This document shows, in pieces, positions 11,278-22,318 of a DNA stretch of 64,000 nt. This DNA comes from Lumbricus terrestris (Eukaryota > Annelida > Clitellata > Crassiclitellata > Lumbricidae). Numbering within the stretch: position 1 is the stretch's first letter; the number at the start of each line of letters is the position of its first letter. Under the pieces are notes generated by a model. That model saw only the letters and a list, made by a program, of their open reading frames with translations. It searched no databases and had not been told where the DNA came from. The stretch spans positions 8,273,612-8,337,611 of the forward strand of contig OX457040.1 in assembly GCA_949752735.1 (NCBI GenBank), written 5' to 3'. The position numbers and the translations under genes are program-made.

Positions 11278-13119
11278 CGGTGACGGTGACGGTGACGGTG
11301 ACGGTGACGGTGACGGTGGCGGTGGCGGTGGCGGTGGCGGTGGCGGTGGCGGTGACGGTGGCGGTGGCGGTGACGGTGGCGGTGGCGGTGGCGGTGGCGG
11401 TGGCGGTGACGGTGGCGGTGACGGTGGCGGTGACGGTGGCGGTGGCGGTGGCGGTGACGGTGGCGGTGGCGGTGGCGGTGGCGGTGGCGGTGACGGTGAC
11501 GGTGACGGTGACGGTGGCGGTGGCGGTGACGGTGGCGGTGGCGGTGGCGGTGGCGGTGGCGGTGGCGGTGGCGGTGACGGTGGCGGTGGCGGTGGCGGTG
11601 GCGGTGGCGGTGGCGGTGGCGGTGACGGTGGCGGTGGCGGTGACGGTGGCGGTGGCGGTGGCGGTGGCGGTGGCGGTGGCGGTGGCGGTGGCGGTGACGG
11701 TGGCGGTGGCGGTGACGGTGGCGGTGGCGGTGGCGGTGACGGTGGCGGTGACGGTGACGGTGACGGTGGCGGTGACGGTGGCGGTGGCGGTGGCGGTGGC
11801 GGTGGCGGTGGCGGTGACGGTGGCGGTGGCGGTGGCGGTGGCGGTGACGGTGGCGGTGACGGTGGCGGTGGCGGTGGCGGTGGCGGTGGCGGTGACGGTG
11901 GCGGTGGCGGTGGCGGTGGCGGTGGCGGTGGCGGTGACGGTGGCGGTGGCGGTGACGGTGGCGGTGGCGGTGGCGGTGGCGGTGACGGTGGCGGTGACGG
12001 TGGCGGTGGCGGTGACGGTGGCGGTGGCGGTGACGGTGGCGGTGGCGGTGGCGGTAGCGGTGATGATGATGACTACGACTATGCCAATAAAATTATGATG
12101 ATGTCAACGACTGTCCACGTTAAAGAAAGACGGTTCGAGACATTATCATCATCGTCGTCGTCATCGTCGTCATCATAATCATCATCATCATCATCATCAT
12201 CATCATATCATCGACTGTTTATCCTAACGATGTTGTCATTGTTTTCAGCCCTTACGACTATGTGGCCGGTCTGTATTACCACACGTACAAGGAGGGCATG
12301 ATCAACGTCTTCGTCTTCAGCAGCACGTGGCTGACGGTCATCATGGCTCTCGGTCGCTACATCGCCGTATGCCGCCCCCTCCACGCCAGGGCCTGCATCA
12401 ACCTCAGCGCCACCAGGGTCTCCATCACCGCCGTCTTCGCAGCCTCCATCCTCATCAACATCCCCCGGTTCATGCACTACGAGGTCCTGCGCATCCCCTG
12501 CGACGACTTCATCGCTGAGCTGAACGTCACACAACCCCCGGAAGGAATGGAGTGTCCGTGCGATTTCTATCAGCGAGACCCCGGGTCGCTCTACCAGAAT
12601 CCGACGTTCGTCTTCTGCTACAACATCACGTGGTCGATCGTGGCTATTTTTAGTCCGCTCGTCATATTGACCGTTTGCAACGTCTGCCTGATTCGCGCCT
12701 TGCGACACTCGTATCAAGTACAGAAGATGTATCGCGCTAACAAACCGAAGGACGCGGGGCATGCCATTACCCCGACGCTTATCGCCCTTATCGTCATGTT
12801 CATCGTTCTTGTCGGGCCTGCCGGGATCCTGACCTTCTTCAGGGATACCGTTCTTGACGCCGAAGCATCCGGCTCGATGTATCACACCTACATGACGGCC
12901 ATTGTCTTCACTAACTGTCTCGTGTCCCTCAACTTCGCGGTTAACTTTGTTCTGTACTGTATAGTGAACGCGCAGTTTCGAAAGATAGCGAAGGAGATTT
13001 TCTGCTGTGTGTGGGTGGTGGATGGGAAGAGGAGAGCCAGTCGATTCAGTTCCGTCTACAGCAGAACGAGTCACAACACTGGAACGTTCAACGTTTCTGA
13101 TGTGGAAACGGAACTGTGA
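10747..13119 (+). CDS. Class A GPCR, neuropeptide-receptor-like, two exons
   Basis: Coding exons are 10747-11141 and 12249-13119, giving 421 residues. The donor AG|GTGGGT and acceptor TTTTCAG join in phase 2 to make a Ser codon. An upstream acceptor (TTACTTGCAG, ending 10563) suggests a spliced 5' UTR. The first in-frame ATG opens an extracellular N-terminus with NAT and NMT glycosylation sites. TM1 (about 62-86) holds GN at 76-77, and TM2 has LAASD with Asp111. TM3 ends in GRY (167-169) instead of DRY. TM4 is about 188-206, TM5 251-281 and TM6 306-330. TM7 ends in NFVLY (364-368), a variant of NPxxY. The tail after 376 is Ser/Arg-rich. The usual Cys at the start of TM3 is absent. SAHMGLVALAASDL and STWLTVIMALGRYIAVC resemble FMRFamide/TRH-type invertebrate receptors. 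The ligand cannot be read from sequence. Confidence 0.92.
11199..12064. repeat. Intronic GATGAT then GGTGAC/GGTGGC array
   Basis: About 26 GAT triplets (11199-11275) pass into roughly 130 hexamers that are almost all GGTGGC or GGTGAC. The only variable base is the fifth. It is wholly inside the GPCR intron. The long open frame (poly Val-Thr/Val-Ala) is an artefact. The G-rich strand is the transcribed sense strand. Confidence 0.97.
12140..12210. repeat. (ATC)n tract near intron 3' end
   Basis: ATCATC/CGTCGTC repeats lie 40-100 bp before the GPCR splice acceptor. They are the reverse complement of the GAT tract that opens the array near the donor, so the intron ends could pair. Confidence 0.85.
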
Positions 13120-13272
13120 GGCTTGGATGAGAACAAATTGCACAATCTCATCGTCGAACAGCAGATAGACTAGGCCTTTCGTCGCAACGAGAAGCGCGGC
13201 ATTAGACTCTAATTTTATATATGAAATAATAACATATCCTTGCCTCACAATTGTATACACTATACAGTTGGG

Positions 13273-13474
13273 CAAGGCCGTAGCTAGGGGGTGTTTTGGG
13301 TGTTTGAACACCCCCCGAAATGGAAAATGTGAAAAATAATATAATGCATTTACGAACATTATACGTAAAACCATGAAATAAAACCATAAAAACACCCCCT
13401 CAAATGGAAAAATGTAGTTTTGGGAAGGAAAATTGGTGAAACACCCCCGCAATAAAATCCTGGCTACGGCCTTG
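13273..13474. mobile_element. hAT MITE, CAAGGCCGTAGC family
   Basis: Ends CAAGGCCGTAGCTAGG and CCTGGCTACGGCCTTG are inverted. Perfect 8 bp CAGTTGGG duplications lie at 13265-13272 and 13475-13482. It lies just downstream of the GPCR stop. A relative is at 27650-27922. Confidence 0.94.
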
Positions 13475-13722
13475 CAGTTGGGACCTCGTCAAATAACAGC
13501 AGCTCGCTATAGATGTTATCCCAATATGATATCCACGCATAGCAAATAACTTGCAAAGGCCTACAAGTTTATCATCTTAATTATTCTTTCTTCTTTCTTC
13601 TTTCTTTTCTCTTCAGTCAGGCGTGAATGTGCCGACGATTAGGTTTTTACTAGATGGTTCCATTTCATTCTGTCTCTTATGATTTACAGGGGCCGACCTT
13701 TAAGACATCTTTTAAGAAGACC

Positions 13723-13939
13723 CAGGGGCGCAACCAGAACATTTTCCTGGGGGGTGCTCAGAACTATTATTGTAAGCGCTGAAGTCACGAAGCCAATGCC
13801 GACTATGAAATACTAAAAGAGCGAAATACTCCTACCCCCCCAACAAAAAACTCATCGGATTTGGAAAAATTGCGTGGGTCACCTTTTAGCCCTGGGGGGT
13901 GCTCAAGCACCCCCCAGCACCCCCCTGGTTGCGCCACTG
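13723..13939. mobile_element. hAT MITE, CAGNGGCGCAACCAG family
   Basis: CAGGGGCGCAACCAG and CTGGTTGCGCCACTG are inverted. AGAAGACC is duplicated perfectly at 13715-13722 and 13940-13947. It is 217 bp and non-coding. Confidence 0.94.
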
Positions 13940-13947
13940 AGAAGACC

Positions 13948-14642
13948 TCTTTCTAGTATCTATACCCTGTATCCGAGTGAAATTGCTTCCACAGCAGAGG
14001 TTATAACCTGAAGTCTGATTTCCCTCATTGCCACTTTGTCTATTTCTCCAACCGATAGCGACATGTTGAAAAGTGGTCTTGCTTGAATATAGACTATGAA
14101 CCGAGGCATTGTGCAAATAAACTCAAAGCATGGATAGCAGATTACACCTATAGTTCCCCTATTATTACCTCTTCCAAGTTTAACAATCTGCCCAGGCACA
14201 TCAGAAAATGATTATCATCGAATAAAATCTAAATCAATGTGATATCTAAAAATCAATGCGAAAGGTAGACTACGCGGTAGATCTTAATTCCTAATTGAAC
14301 AAATAATTTTTAATCGGTTTTAGAGAACAATGTAAGTGTAACAGTGATCCTAAACGAAAACTAGTGAAATTAGGCCTATACGGAACGACTTCTACACTAC
14401 TATGATAGTGTTGTCTTTTTTGCATGAACACTTGTTTAAAACAGATTCGATTTTACTTGCATTATGGATTTTCGGTAAGAATTAAGGTCAAAGAACGACT
14501 TGAGAATGATATGTTTTACTTACAAGTTCGAAATTGTCAACTCTTCAGAATTATACTCGACAATAATAATTAATTAAAACATTTCAATTTTCAAAGAATC
14601 CGAAATTCTCCGCTAAAGACGCCGCATTCAAAATTGCTACAA
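13948..14642. other. Non-coding, no gene seen
   Basis: AT-rich sequence with no splice-bounded exon and no repeat structure I could identify. Confidence 0.4.
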
Positions 14643-14738
14643 TTATGTTACGTCATCGTAATACAGTTTATGATTACGTCATTCATATATTATGTTACGT
14701 CATCGTAATGCAGTTTATGATTACGTCATTTATTGATT
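14643..14738. repeat. 47 bp tandem doublet with TTACGTCA motifs
   Basis: Two copies of a unit containing ATGTTACGTCATCGTAAT and TGATTACGTCATT begin near 14645 and 14692. Each unit has two ATTACGTCA/TTACGTCA words resembling CREB/ATF sites. It lies just beyond the 3' end of the minus-strand LINE. Confidence 0.8.
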
Positions 14739-14769
14739 AATATTATATTTTAAAAGTTATAACAATCAT

Positions 14770-15772
14770 TTATTAAACGAAACAAGTTTTACAAGAAAAA
14801 GCATAAAAAGTTCTTTGTTCATGAGTTAGCGACCTTCATCACAGGACAACTGTGGGAACGTGCCTCGAAATGCCACTGCATTATATCGTTGCGTACAAAT
14901 AGAGAGGCGTTGGAAAAGGTACGTGGTTTCGAGAGGGTTACCAGTTGCCACTGACAAACGCCGTCCAAGTTCAGTTAAAAATTCAATGCCTGATCTGTTT
15001 ATGGGGCCAAGTGTTTCAAAGGCAATGGGGACGAAGTCATGTGTTGCGGGGAGGTTAGCATACTTTACATTTTTTCGTGTTGCTGCTACTTCGGCCGCAC
15101 CCCCCGGTGTAGTCGATGTCACGTGGATGTATGAGGCAGTGGCGTAGGCAAGGGGGGGTTTCGGGGGTTAAAACCCCCCCCATTGGCTCCGAAAAAAAGA
15201 TTTTTAAGGTTATTTTTCCATTTAAGTAAGAAAAAATAGCAAAAAAACAGGGTTTCAGGCCATAAAACCCCCCCCATGAAAAATTCCTGGCTACGCCACT
15301 GGTATGAGGTGGCGCAAGTGTGGATGCTAGTGGCATCCCAGGCAACGTATTTGCCTCGCGACCACGGGATCAGAGTTGCCCCATCTGGTCGTTTGCCGTC
15401 GGTTCGGAAAAACCCAGGTGGTTCTTTTGTGCTTGGAGTATCCGCTCTCTGAAGGGCCCTCCAAACAATGTCATTAAGCGCGAAGTGTCTGCTGGCTCGC
15501 CCCCCCCCCCCCCCAGATTGTTTACAGACCAGACCGTGGTGACCTCCTTGATCCACCAAATCTCCACACTGGCACTGGTGTGGCGCGTTGAGGTTTAGAC
15601 CCAAGCGCAAACCAATAGCCACCCTGACGGCCTCATTGCTCAGACCCAACCCGCATGATATTAAGGGCACAGTGGCCATCCAGACCCCGGCGTGTGAAGA
15701 TGCCACCGCTCCAAGTCGGGCCCTGTTGAAGGGGTCGTTGAGTGATGTCCAAACATCAGATTTGTAAAACAA
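14770..15772 (-). mobile_element. LINE 3' part with PD-(D/E)XK-like domain, interrupted by a MITE
   Basis: Minus-strand coding remnant of a non-LTR retroelement. From the 5' side it shows a zinc-ribbon-like CQCGDLVDQGGHHGLVC segment (about 15590-15540). Next comes a KRPDG...WDAT pair typical of a restriction-like endonuclease fold (about 15400-15345), then CATSY. The frame is interrupted by a 165 bp hAT MITE (15137-15301). It resumes with the conserved tail HDFVPIAFETLGPINRSG, LGRR and YLFQRLSICTQRYNAVAF, ending at 14826. A C homopolymer (about 15500-15514) encodes extra glycines and is probably an expansion. The reverse transcriptase core is missing (5' truncation near 15772). The same tail occurs at 560-862. 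Confidence 0.82.
15137..15301. mobile_element. hAT MITE inside LINE, CAGTGGCGTAG family
   Basis: CAGTGGCGTAGGC and CTGGCTACGCCACTG ends are inverted. GTATGAGG is duplicated perfectly at 15129-15136 and 15302-15309. It has a GGGGGTTAAAACCCCC subterminal palindrome. It interrupts the LINE reading frame, so it is the younger insertion. Confidence 0.95.
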
Positions 15773-15929
15773 ATCTATTTTAAAAGTATTTATCTAATAA
15801 AAGTATATCACTATAACTGAAGATATATATATATTTATGCAGCTCCTTTTAAGAAAATAACTAGAGTTATTTTCAGACTATGACTACATTATATTCCGAT
15901 TGTTTATATAATATCTATCATTTATTTGT

Positions 15930-16085
15930 TAGGAGGAAGACTAAGAGGAGGAGAAGGAGGACGAGGAGGAGAAGGAGAAGGAGAAGGAGGAGGAGGAGGA
16001 GGAGGAGGGAGAGGAGGAGGAGGAGGAGGAGGAGGAGCAGAAGCAGGAGGAGGAAGAAGGAAAGAAGAAGGACAGGAGAACGAAT
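15930..16085. repeat. (GGA)n/(GAG)n purine tract
   Basis: About 150 bp of AGGAGG/AGAAGG repeats. Open poly-Arg and poly-Gly frames here are artefacts. Flanking sequence 15773-15929 and 16086-16725 shows no gene. Confidence 0.93.
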
Positions 16086-16725
16086 CAGACGATGAATACC
16101 ATTACCTTCCCTTCAGTTAACCCTGATGCAGCCTTGGATGTGAAGTATCAACGACTTCATTGATCTTGACTATTGCCTCGGCGTGTGGAAGATTGATGGC
16201 AAGTCCTTTAATTCCCCGGCAGTCTATCTTCCCACCGGTCATCATTAAGCACTGAGTTGGTTATTAATCACTGAGCTGGTTGAGGGCGTAGTGATATATG
16301 AAAAGAGATTTCGAACCAAATTTCCGGAGGGGATTTGAACCAACCGTGTCCAACCGATCCTTCTGGTCTTGTTAAAGGCTTCGCACACTTTTGCCTCCGT
16401 GTACATACTGTAAAAGAGCGTGTGATCCGCGACTTGCAACCCGAAGGTGGTTTAGTTCAGATATATCTAAAACTCACGATAATGTACGTTGTACGCGGCC
16501 CGTGCGCGGGTTCTAAATAATAACTTTCGGTTATTCAACAGTCCGAAACTTCGCCACTGGTTATTCTCTGCCAGTGCCAGCCCCAAGCCTGGATAAAGGA
16601 GGAGGGCGACACTAATCATATTTGATAACTATGACAGTGACGTTAAACATGTAATAAGTGTCAACAATCCGGTTGACAGCCGCAACCGATTATAGTAAGC
16701 TTATACAGTTCTGCTGTACGAATAT

Positions 16726-16972
16726 CAGTGGCGTAGACAGGGGGTTAACCCCCTCCCCCATTGACCTAGGAAAAGTTTTCTTGAATGTTATTTATCCACT
16801 TAAATAAGAAAAACAAAACAATTGCTTGTAGCGACAATCGTTTTTCTTACATTATTCCCTTTGTTACTTTATTCCCTTTTATTTACTGTAATACTGTTGG
16901 TTGGTGTCGGAAATGGCATCCAACTAGGCCAAAAAAACAAACCCCCATCATAAATTCATGGCTACGCCACTG
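16726..16972. mobile_element. hAT MITE, CAGTGGCGTAGAC family
   Basis: CAGTGGCGTAGAC and GGCTACGCCACTG ends are inverted. Flanks ACGAATAT and GCGAATAT agree at 7 of 8 positions. The body matches the copy at 34790-35058, with shared TTATTTATCCACTTAA and TTTACTGTAATACTGTTGG. Confidence 0.9.
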
Positions 16973-17239
16973 GCGAATATGTTATGCAAGTGAAACAGGT
17001 TACAAGAATGCAAACCACAGAAAACAATGAATAATTACAAATTTGCAGCCGTGCATGCCAGGCTCAAGCGCTATGTACATTAGAGCTGCCATCTGTCGAA
17101 TGAAGGAAGCGCAAATAAGCAACGTTTATAGAGTCGACAGATACTACTCTAGTGTAACAAACCGCTCGACTACCGACAAAATTATCAGCATATCCCATAA
17201 TTATGAAGATGTATCTTATTATGCGGAAAGTACAGTGGT

Positions 17240-17292
17240 TTACAAGAAATTTCTCAGCGCTACCTAAAAGCCGCGTCACAGAGACCAGTGAC
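17240..17292. repeat. SINE-tail fragment
   Basis: AAATTTCTCAGCGCTACCTAAAAGCC followed by GTCACAGAGACCAG matches the repeat at 39808-39893. Only the end portion is present. Confidence 0.55.
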
Positions 17293-17489
17293 CGTTGTCT
17301 AACTGCATTACGCTACCAGACTTAATGTGCCGAAGCCACACAAAGTGTCTGCAATTGCGAGACACTGTCGAAAGCGTCCGACTGGGGAATGCATCGACAA
17401 AGTGTGTGAAGTGTAGTAAGGATACAAAGAGAGACGGTCAGACGGACAGGCAAAAGCAGACAGTGACGGCTAAGTAAACAGTGGGCGTC

Positions 17490-17600
17490 GCTAAACGCAA
17501 CAGGAGGAGGACGACGAGGAGGAGCAGGAGGACAAGGAGGAGGAGGACGAGGACGAGGAATAAGCGGGGAACGAGAAGGAGGAGAGGAACTGTCAACAGT
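17490..17600. repeat. (GGA)n/(GAC)n purine-rich tract
   Basis: AGGAGGACGACGAGGAGG-type repeats of about 100 bp. No gene signal is seen from 17293 to 18110 apart from another SINE-tail piece at about 17875-17945 (CGAGATTTCTACAGCG). Confidence 0.85.
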
Positions 17601-18179
17601 ACTGTCAAGTAGCGACACGTGACCTGTGACCTGCCTCTCTATAGCGTTGTGCTGTGAGGCCTAATAAAGAATTATTCATCGTAGTTCTGCCTGTCGCAAG
17701 TTTTACTTTTGCGGCCGCAGGGACCGACGCAGAGCAGCAAGCCTTGCGTGCCGCACAGGCCTAGCCGTTACGTACGTGCACAGGCAACTCGCATCGGGCT
17801 GGGTAAGAATTCCCATTAGACCCTAAACAAGAGCCACCACAATATTATTGTCGCTGCAGGTGTATCTTAATTAGTCGTAATCTCGAGATTTCTACAGCGT
17901 TCAAAAAGCATTTTATTCTATGCGCTTAGTCAAAACAAAATGTGTAGGCGGGATGCAATGGTAAAAATTGGGTACCGGTAAAAATCCGAAGGGTTAGACG
18001 GTCTAGAGCGGATATTGCAACGGAGAGGGAGATTATGGGAAAGTTGGGATTAAGTGAGATAGGATTTGTAAAAGAACAAGTACGCAAGGCATCCCACTCG
18101 CAAGCCTGACCCCCACACCAAGGGCCGAACAAGGGACACACTTTAGGGGCCCCACACATGCGGGGGGAAAAATTCCGAA

Positions 18180-18340
18180 ATTTTTTAGATTTTTTTACCA
18201 AATTTCAACCAAACGACTAAAAACAGGTCATCAACTTTTGGAGGGAAATAATCGGTATATTTTACGAAATTTTCGACTAAACGACTAAAAAAAGGGCTCA
18301 TCAGAATTTTCGGCCGAAGATCCGCAAAAAATTTCCCGAA
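18180..18340. mobile_element. Diverged hAT MITE body, ends not found
   Basis: Two AACGACTAAAAA(C/A)AGG words spaced by about 75 bp, with neighbouring GGTATATTTTACGAAA, resemble the interior of the 8030-8456 element in the same order. Inverted ends and target duplication could not be identified. Confidence 0.45.
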
Positions 18341-18604
18341 CAGGGTCCATGTAGTTTTAAGTTGCAGAATAACCGTTTAAGCAACACGAAGATAATTTTT
18401 TACGATGAACGCATAATTTTACTGGACTAACACTAGTGGCGGATCGAAACTTTCCAACACTAGGAGCAAAAAATAGGATCGAAGCCTCAGACTGAGACTA
18501 TAATGTGTGTAAGGTTTTCAGATTCAAAAATAAATACATAGAAATGGTCAAATGGTCCCAAGAGCCAGGCATAGACCTACAATGCCGCTATAAACACATA
18601 TTTT

Positions 18605-18830
18605 GTTTGTATGTATGTGCACTTGTTATAGCGCCACTTCAAGCTCTCTCTACTCAGAGGCGCTCCCGAATGCAGAGCGGACACTGCATCGGAGTTTCAC
18701 GCTGAAGCGCTGAACAATTGCGAGTGAAGGACTTGCCCAAAGTCCCTATGCGGCGACTTGAGGTGGATTCGAACCTCGAACCTTCCGGCTTCAAGGCAAC
18801 GACGTTACCACTACACCACCGCGCCCCACA
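18605..18830 (-). mobile_element. tRNA-derived SINE, near full length
   Basis: Read on the minus strand from 18829, the head GGCGCGGTGGTGTAGTGG contains a pol III A-box-like element. GGTTCGAGGTTCGAATCC gives a good B box about 40 bp on. The body contains GACTTTGGGCAAGTCC. The 3' tail reads GGAGCGCCTCTGAGTAG then GAAGTGGCGCTATAA. The same tail recurs at 28940-29010, 32310-32370 and 60528-60605. It is a transposable element and not a functional tRNA, because no proper cloverleaf is formed. Confidence 0.75.
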
Positions 18831-19287
18831 AATATGTCAAGGGCCGTCCATGCAAATGTCTCCCGGGGTCTTAATCGTCTTATTAAACCCGTGGGTCGCA
18901 CGTGACTTACCCCTGCCATAGAAATCTCTGGTAAGCACCAATAAGCTAGGGGTGCACCTCTGCATTAGAGGAACAGGACACAGGATAACGACCATCCGCC
19001 AACCCATTTTTATAGCTCGGCCTGACGCAAAGAAATTTTTAAGCAGTTATATTATGACCTCAAAAGTATAGGCCTACGAGCCACAGTTTCACGCCCTCAA
19101 CCGGTCGATTTGAGGCTTGCAGCCGGACGTACAGAAAATATTTTTAAGCATATGTAAACGCATTATAGTCTACGATTTTGCTCTCAGTTCTACTGAGCGT
19201 ATTATCGTCTCCGATCGTTTTATGAGGTTTTTATAAAGCGCCTCTTGCAGTACTAGTGGCGGCGCCAGAATTGCAGTAGGCTACCAT

Positions 19288-21036
19288 CAGTGGCGTAGCC
19301 ATGCCCGGGCAATTATGGGCAATGCCCGGGCTGGCAATTAGCTCTGCCCGGGTTGCGCAGGCACGAGAAATTGATAAATTTTAATTTTGAGCCTGATAGT
19401 GCGTTGCATTGTGAGATGTGGCCAAGCCTGCATGTAACCAGAGGCAAACCAAGATGAGGTATATTTAATATATATAGATATACATTCTTCCTCGAGCCAT
19501 AGACGGAAACTTCGTCGCGGGGGAGGAGGGGATGAATGGGCGGCCGAAGCCCACACGCTGAATATTATCACAGATCAAGATCAAAAGATCATCGAGGTCA
19601 TCTGTTGTCGCAGCTGTCGCAGTCCATTAGCTAGGCATGCTCTGACTGGTCGCTCTCTCCCTGTAGAATGATATATTACACGTGTGGTCACTTCATACGT
19701 TCCTTCCGACGGGTGAAGGAATCTATCTCTCATAAGTCACATAAGTCACATTTGCACTTCTGGCCCACAGAGTATACGGTTTCCAGTACCCCACCATTCG
19801 CGCAATGTAGGACTATACACGACTTGTTCGTACATTAAAAATGCCAGCCGAGGTAGTACTTCAATAGCTATTATTTAGGTCAAACGCATGGAGAAGACAC
19901 CAGACAAGGAAATGAAATACTATATTAATTATACATTAGACGATATCTTAATTCTCATGTCGAAGTAAAACGAGGGAGGTGTTCTTCGCCTTCCCTCGTT
20001 TGATGAATTGCACCGGCGACAGGCTTATGGGTGCACGGTAGGCGTGTAGTAGATATCAGCGTCAGATCCATAATGGTCTCTATTTGAGTTCAGTCGGTCT
20101 GCCACACACATGGGTCCAGTCTTTGAAATTGTCTTAGACCTAGATGTGTGTATAATTTAACTGAAAACTCTTCCCGGATACAGTATATATATAGGCTTAC
20201 GATAATTATGGCTGCTCTAGAACAAAAAAAGAAACGAAAAAATGAAGAATTGGCAACAGCATCATTATTTTGGTTCACAAAAGATGTCAGCGCTCGGCTT
20301 TTTTATAAACCCAAAGAGGAAGGCTGTTTCGTGCGTTGGTTCTTATGTTATTAATACGTATATTGAGTCTTCTTACATCAGATTATGATGGATGCCTGAC
20401 TACGACAGATCTGATGTAAGTAGGCCTAAGCCTAGGCCAGATAGCCGAATAATAAATATGCATAAGCCTACATTTCTAAACCAAAGTGTATGCTTCATAA
20501 ATAAATAGATGGTCACCATAAGGAATATGTTTATTATCGTTGATAGGATTAGGCCCTACGTGTGTGATTAAAAATGTTAGACTTCTGAGCGGTTAGGCTA
20601 TATGGATGACGTATTTTTAGGTCTATCGTGTCTAAAGGGCCCAATATGGGGGATAGCAATTGTCTAATTAAAGAATATTCGTATACCTTATCCTATTAAT
20701 TATAAATAGCTGGCATTAATTAATAATGAGCGTGCTTGGGTTTGTCATTGGCAACTCTTTTTCCTATTCACTGGGCATTCATTTACCACCTGATGTAGGC
20801 CCTAGGCCTTATGGTAAAGATGTAAATTACATTTAACATAATAATACATATTACATAGCCTACAGACTAATGCACTATATAGAAATGACTCTGTGAGACC
20901 ATAAAATGCTATATATAAGGTGCCCTAACAAATACATACATACAAACATATATATAATTACATACTATATATATATATAAATATATATATATACAAATGC
21001 TGCCCGGGTTACATTTTGCTTCTGCCTACGCCACTG
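19288..21036. mobile_element. Long non-autonomous hAT element, 1.75 kb
   Basis: CAGTGGCGTAGCCATGCCCG at the left and CTGCCTACGCCACTG at the right are inverted. They sit between perfect 8 bp GCTACCAT duplications (19280-19287 and 21037-21044). GCCCGGG words lie inside both ends. The interior is AT-rich with many AGGCCTA words and no recognisable transposase, so it is non-autonomous despite its length. It contains a small CTTACATCAGAT...ATCTGATGTAAG inverted pair at 20372-20420. Confidence 0.9.
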
Positions 21037-21284
21037 GCTACCATAGCCACTTAGAAGCGCTCTGAACGTAATTATACCTTTACAAGTTTACATGTCGAGG
21101 CGTCTTTACAAAAGCACACGAAGTCCGACATAATTTATCTCGATCCGCCATCTTAACATTTTTCTCCTCGATCTCCCAGACTCCCTTTCTATTTGACTTG
21201 TTGTCTCCTGCAGCTGTCTGTCGTCTTCGTATACAGCTGCTGCATCCCTAATTTGAACCAGCGCTAGTGAGAAGTCATCCTTGC

Positions 21285-21585
<301 letters not shown>

Positions 21586-22049
21586 TCTTCTTAGGACTGC
21601 CTTTTTGGAAACCCCTCTGACTTGGCGCAGCGCTCGTGAATAATCTGGTTCCTGCTCTAGACTCTCAAGTGGCGCTTTACAAGTTTGGAGTATGCGATAA
21701 CAATATTATTGTACCGAGCGCGAAACCGTAGCCAGAACAAGAAAACCGAATTATTACCACACCCATTGCGATCGTCCATAATCCGGGACAAATTAATTTT
21801 CGGCCTGCGGGCTGCCAACAGGAGGTCAGACGACGAAGTAGGCAAACAGCCCTACGAGCTGAGTGTCATGTCGATCACAAGCCGGGGAACGGCGGACTTT
21901 TTCGGTCAGAGGCCTAACTTTGCCCCGCTGGTCGGTCGGCGGCTGACTCTTTCTTCCGCTAGGGTTTTACCCACGTGACTCAAGAGGGACTGCAGGTGCG
22001 CGAGTCCTACCTGGCCGGGCGCTACCTGTGACGGCTGACGAGAGCCTAT

Positions 22050-22119
22050 TATATGAAGTAGCCCGGCGGCCATGGGTCAACTACAGTAGTTGGCAGCGTG
22101 ATTGCTGAAAGTTGTTGAG
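22050..22119 (+). promoter_or_regulatory. Possible 5' UTR exon and promoter of the 22953 gene
   Basis: A TATTATATGAAG AT-rich box near 22047 is followed by sequence ending in TTGTTGAG|GTAAGTGGG at 22119/22120, a consensus donor. A matching acceptor, GTTTTTAGCAG, ends at 22697, about 255 bp before the first ATG. This would make a non-coding first exon. It is inference only; no transcript evidence is available. Confidence 0.4.
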
Positions 22120-22318
22120 GTAAGTGGGCGTCTTTGCATTGGAGGTCAAATGCTGTTGGAATAGTTCGCTTTGCTCTTTGCTAATCTATCAGACAATGTT
22201 GAGAATTGTTGTGTGTTCTGAGTCCTGCTGGGCTAAAGAGCCTTGCGCGGCCAGGCGCACGTGAGGCGTGTTTTAGCCTTATCTACATCTCGCCTTTATC
22301 TGGGCAGCTACTCTATGA

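Noticed and set aside
11199..12098. 299-codon open frame of Met/Thr/Val/Ala dipeptides
   Set aside because: It is the translation of the GATGAT and GGTGRC repeats inside an intron with good splice sites.
12208..13452. 414-codon minus-strand frame
   Set aside because: Antisense of GPCR exon 2 with no conserved motif; an effect of GC-rich third positions.
18600..18830. tRNA gene on the minus strand
   Set aside because: A and B boxes are present, but the anticodon arm does not fold and a SINE tail follows.
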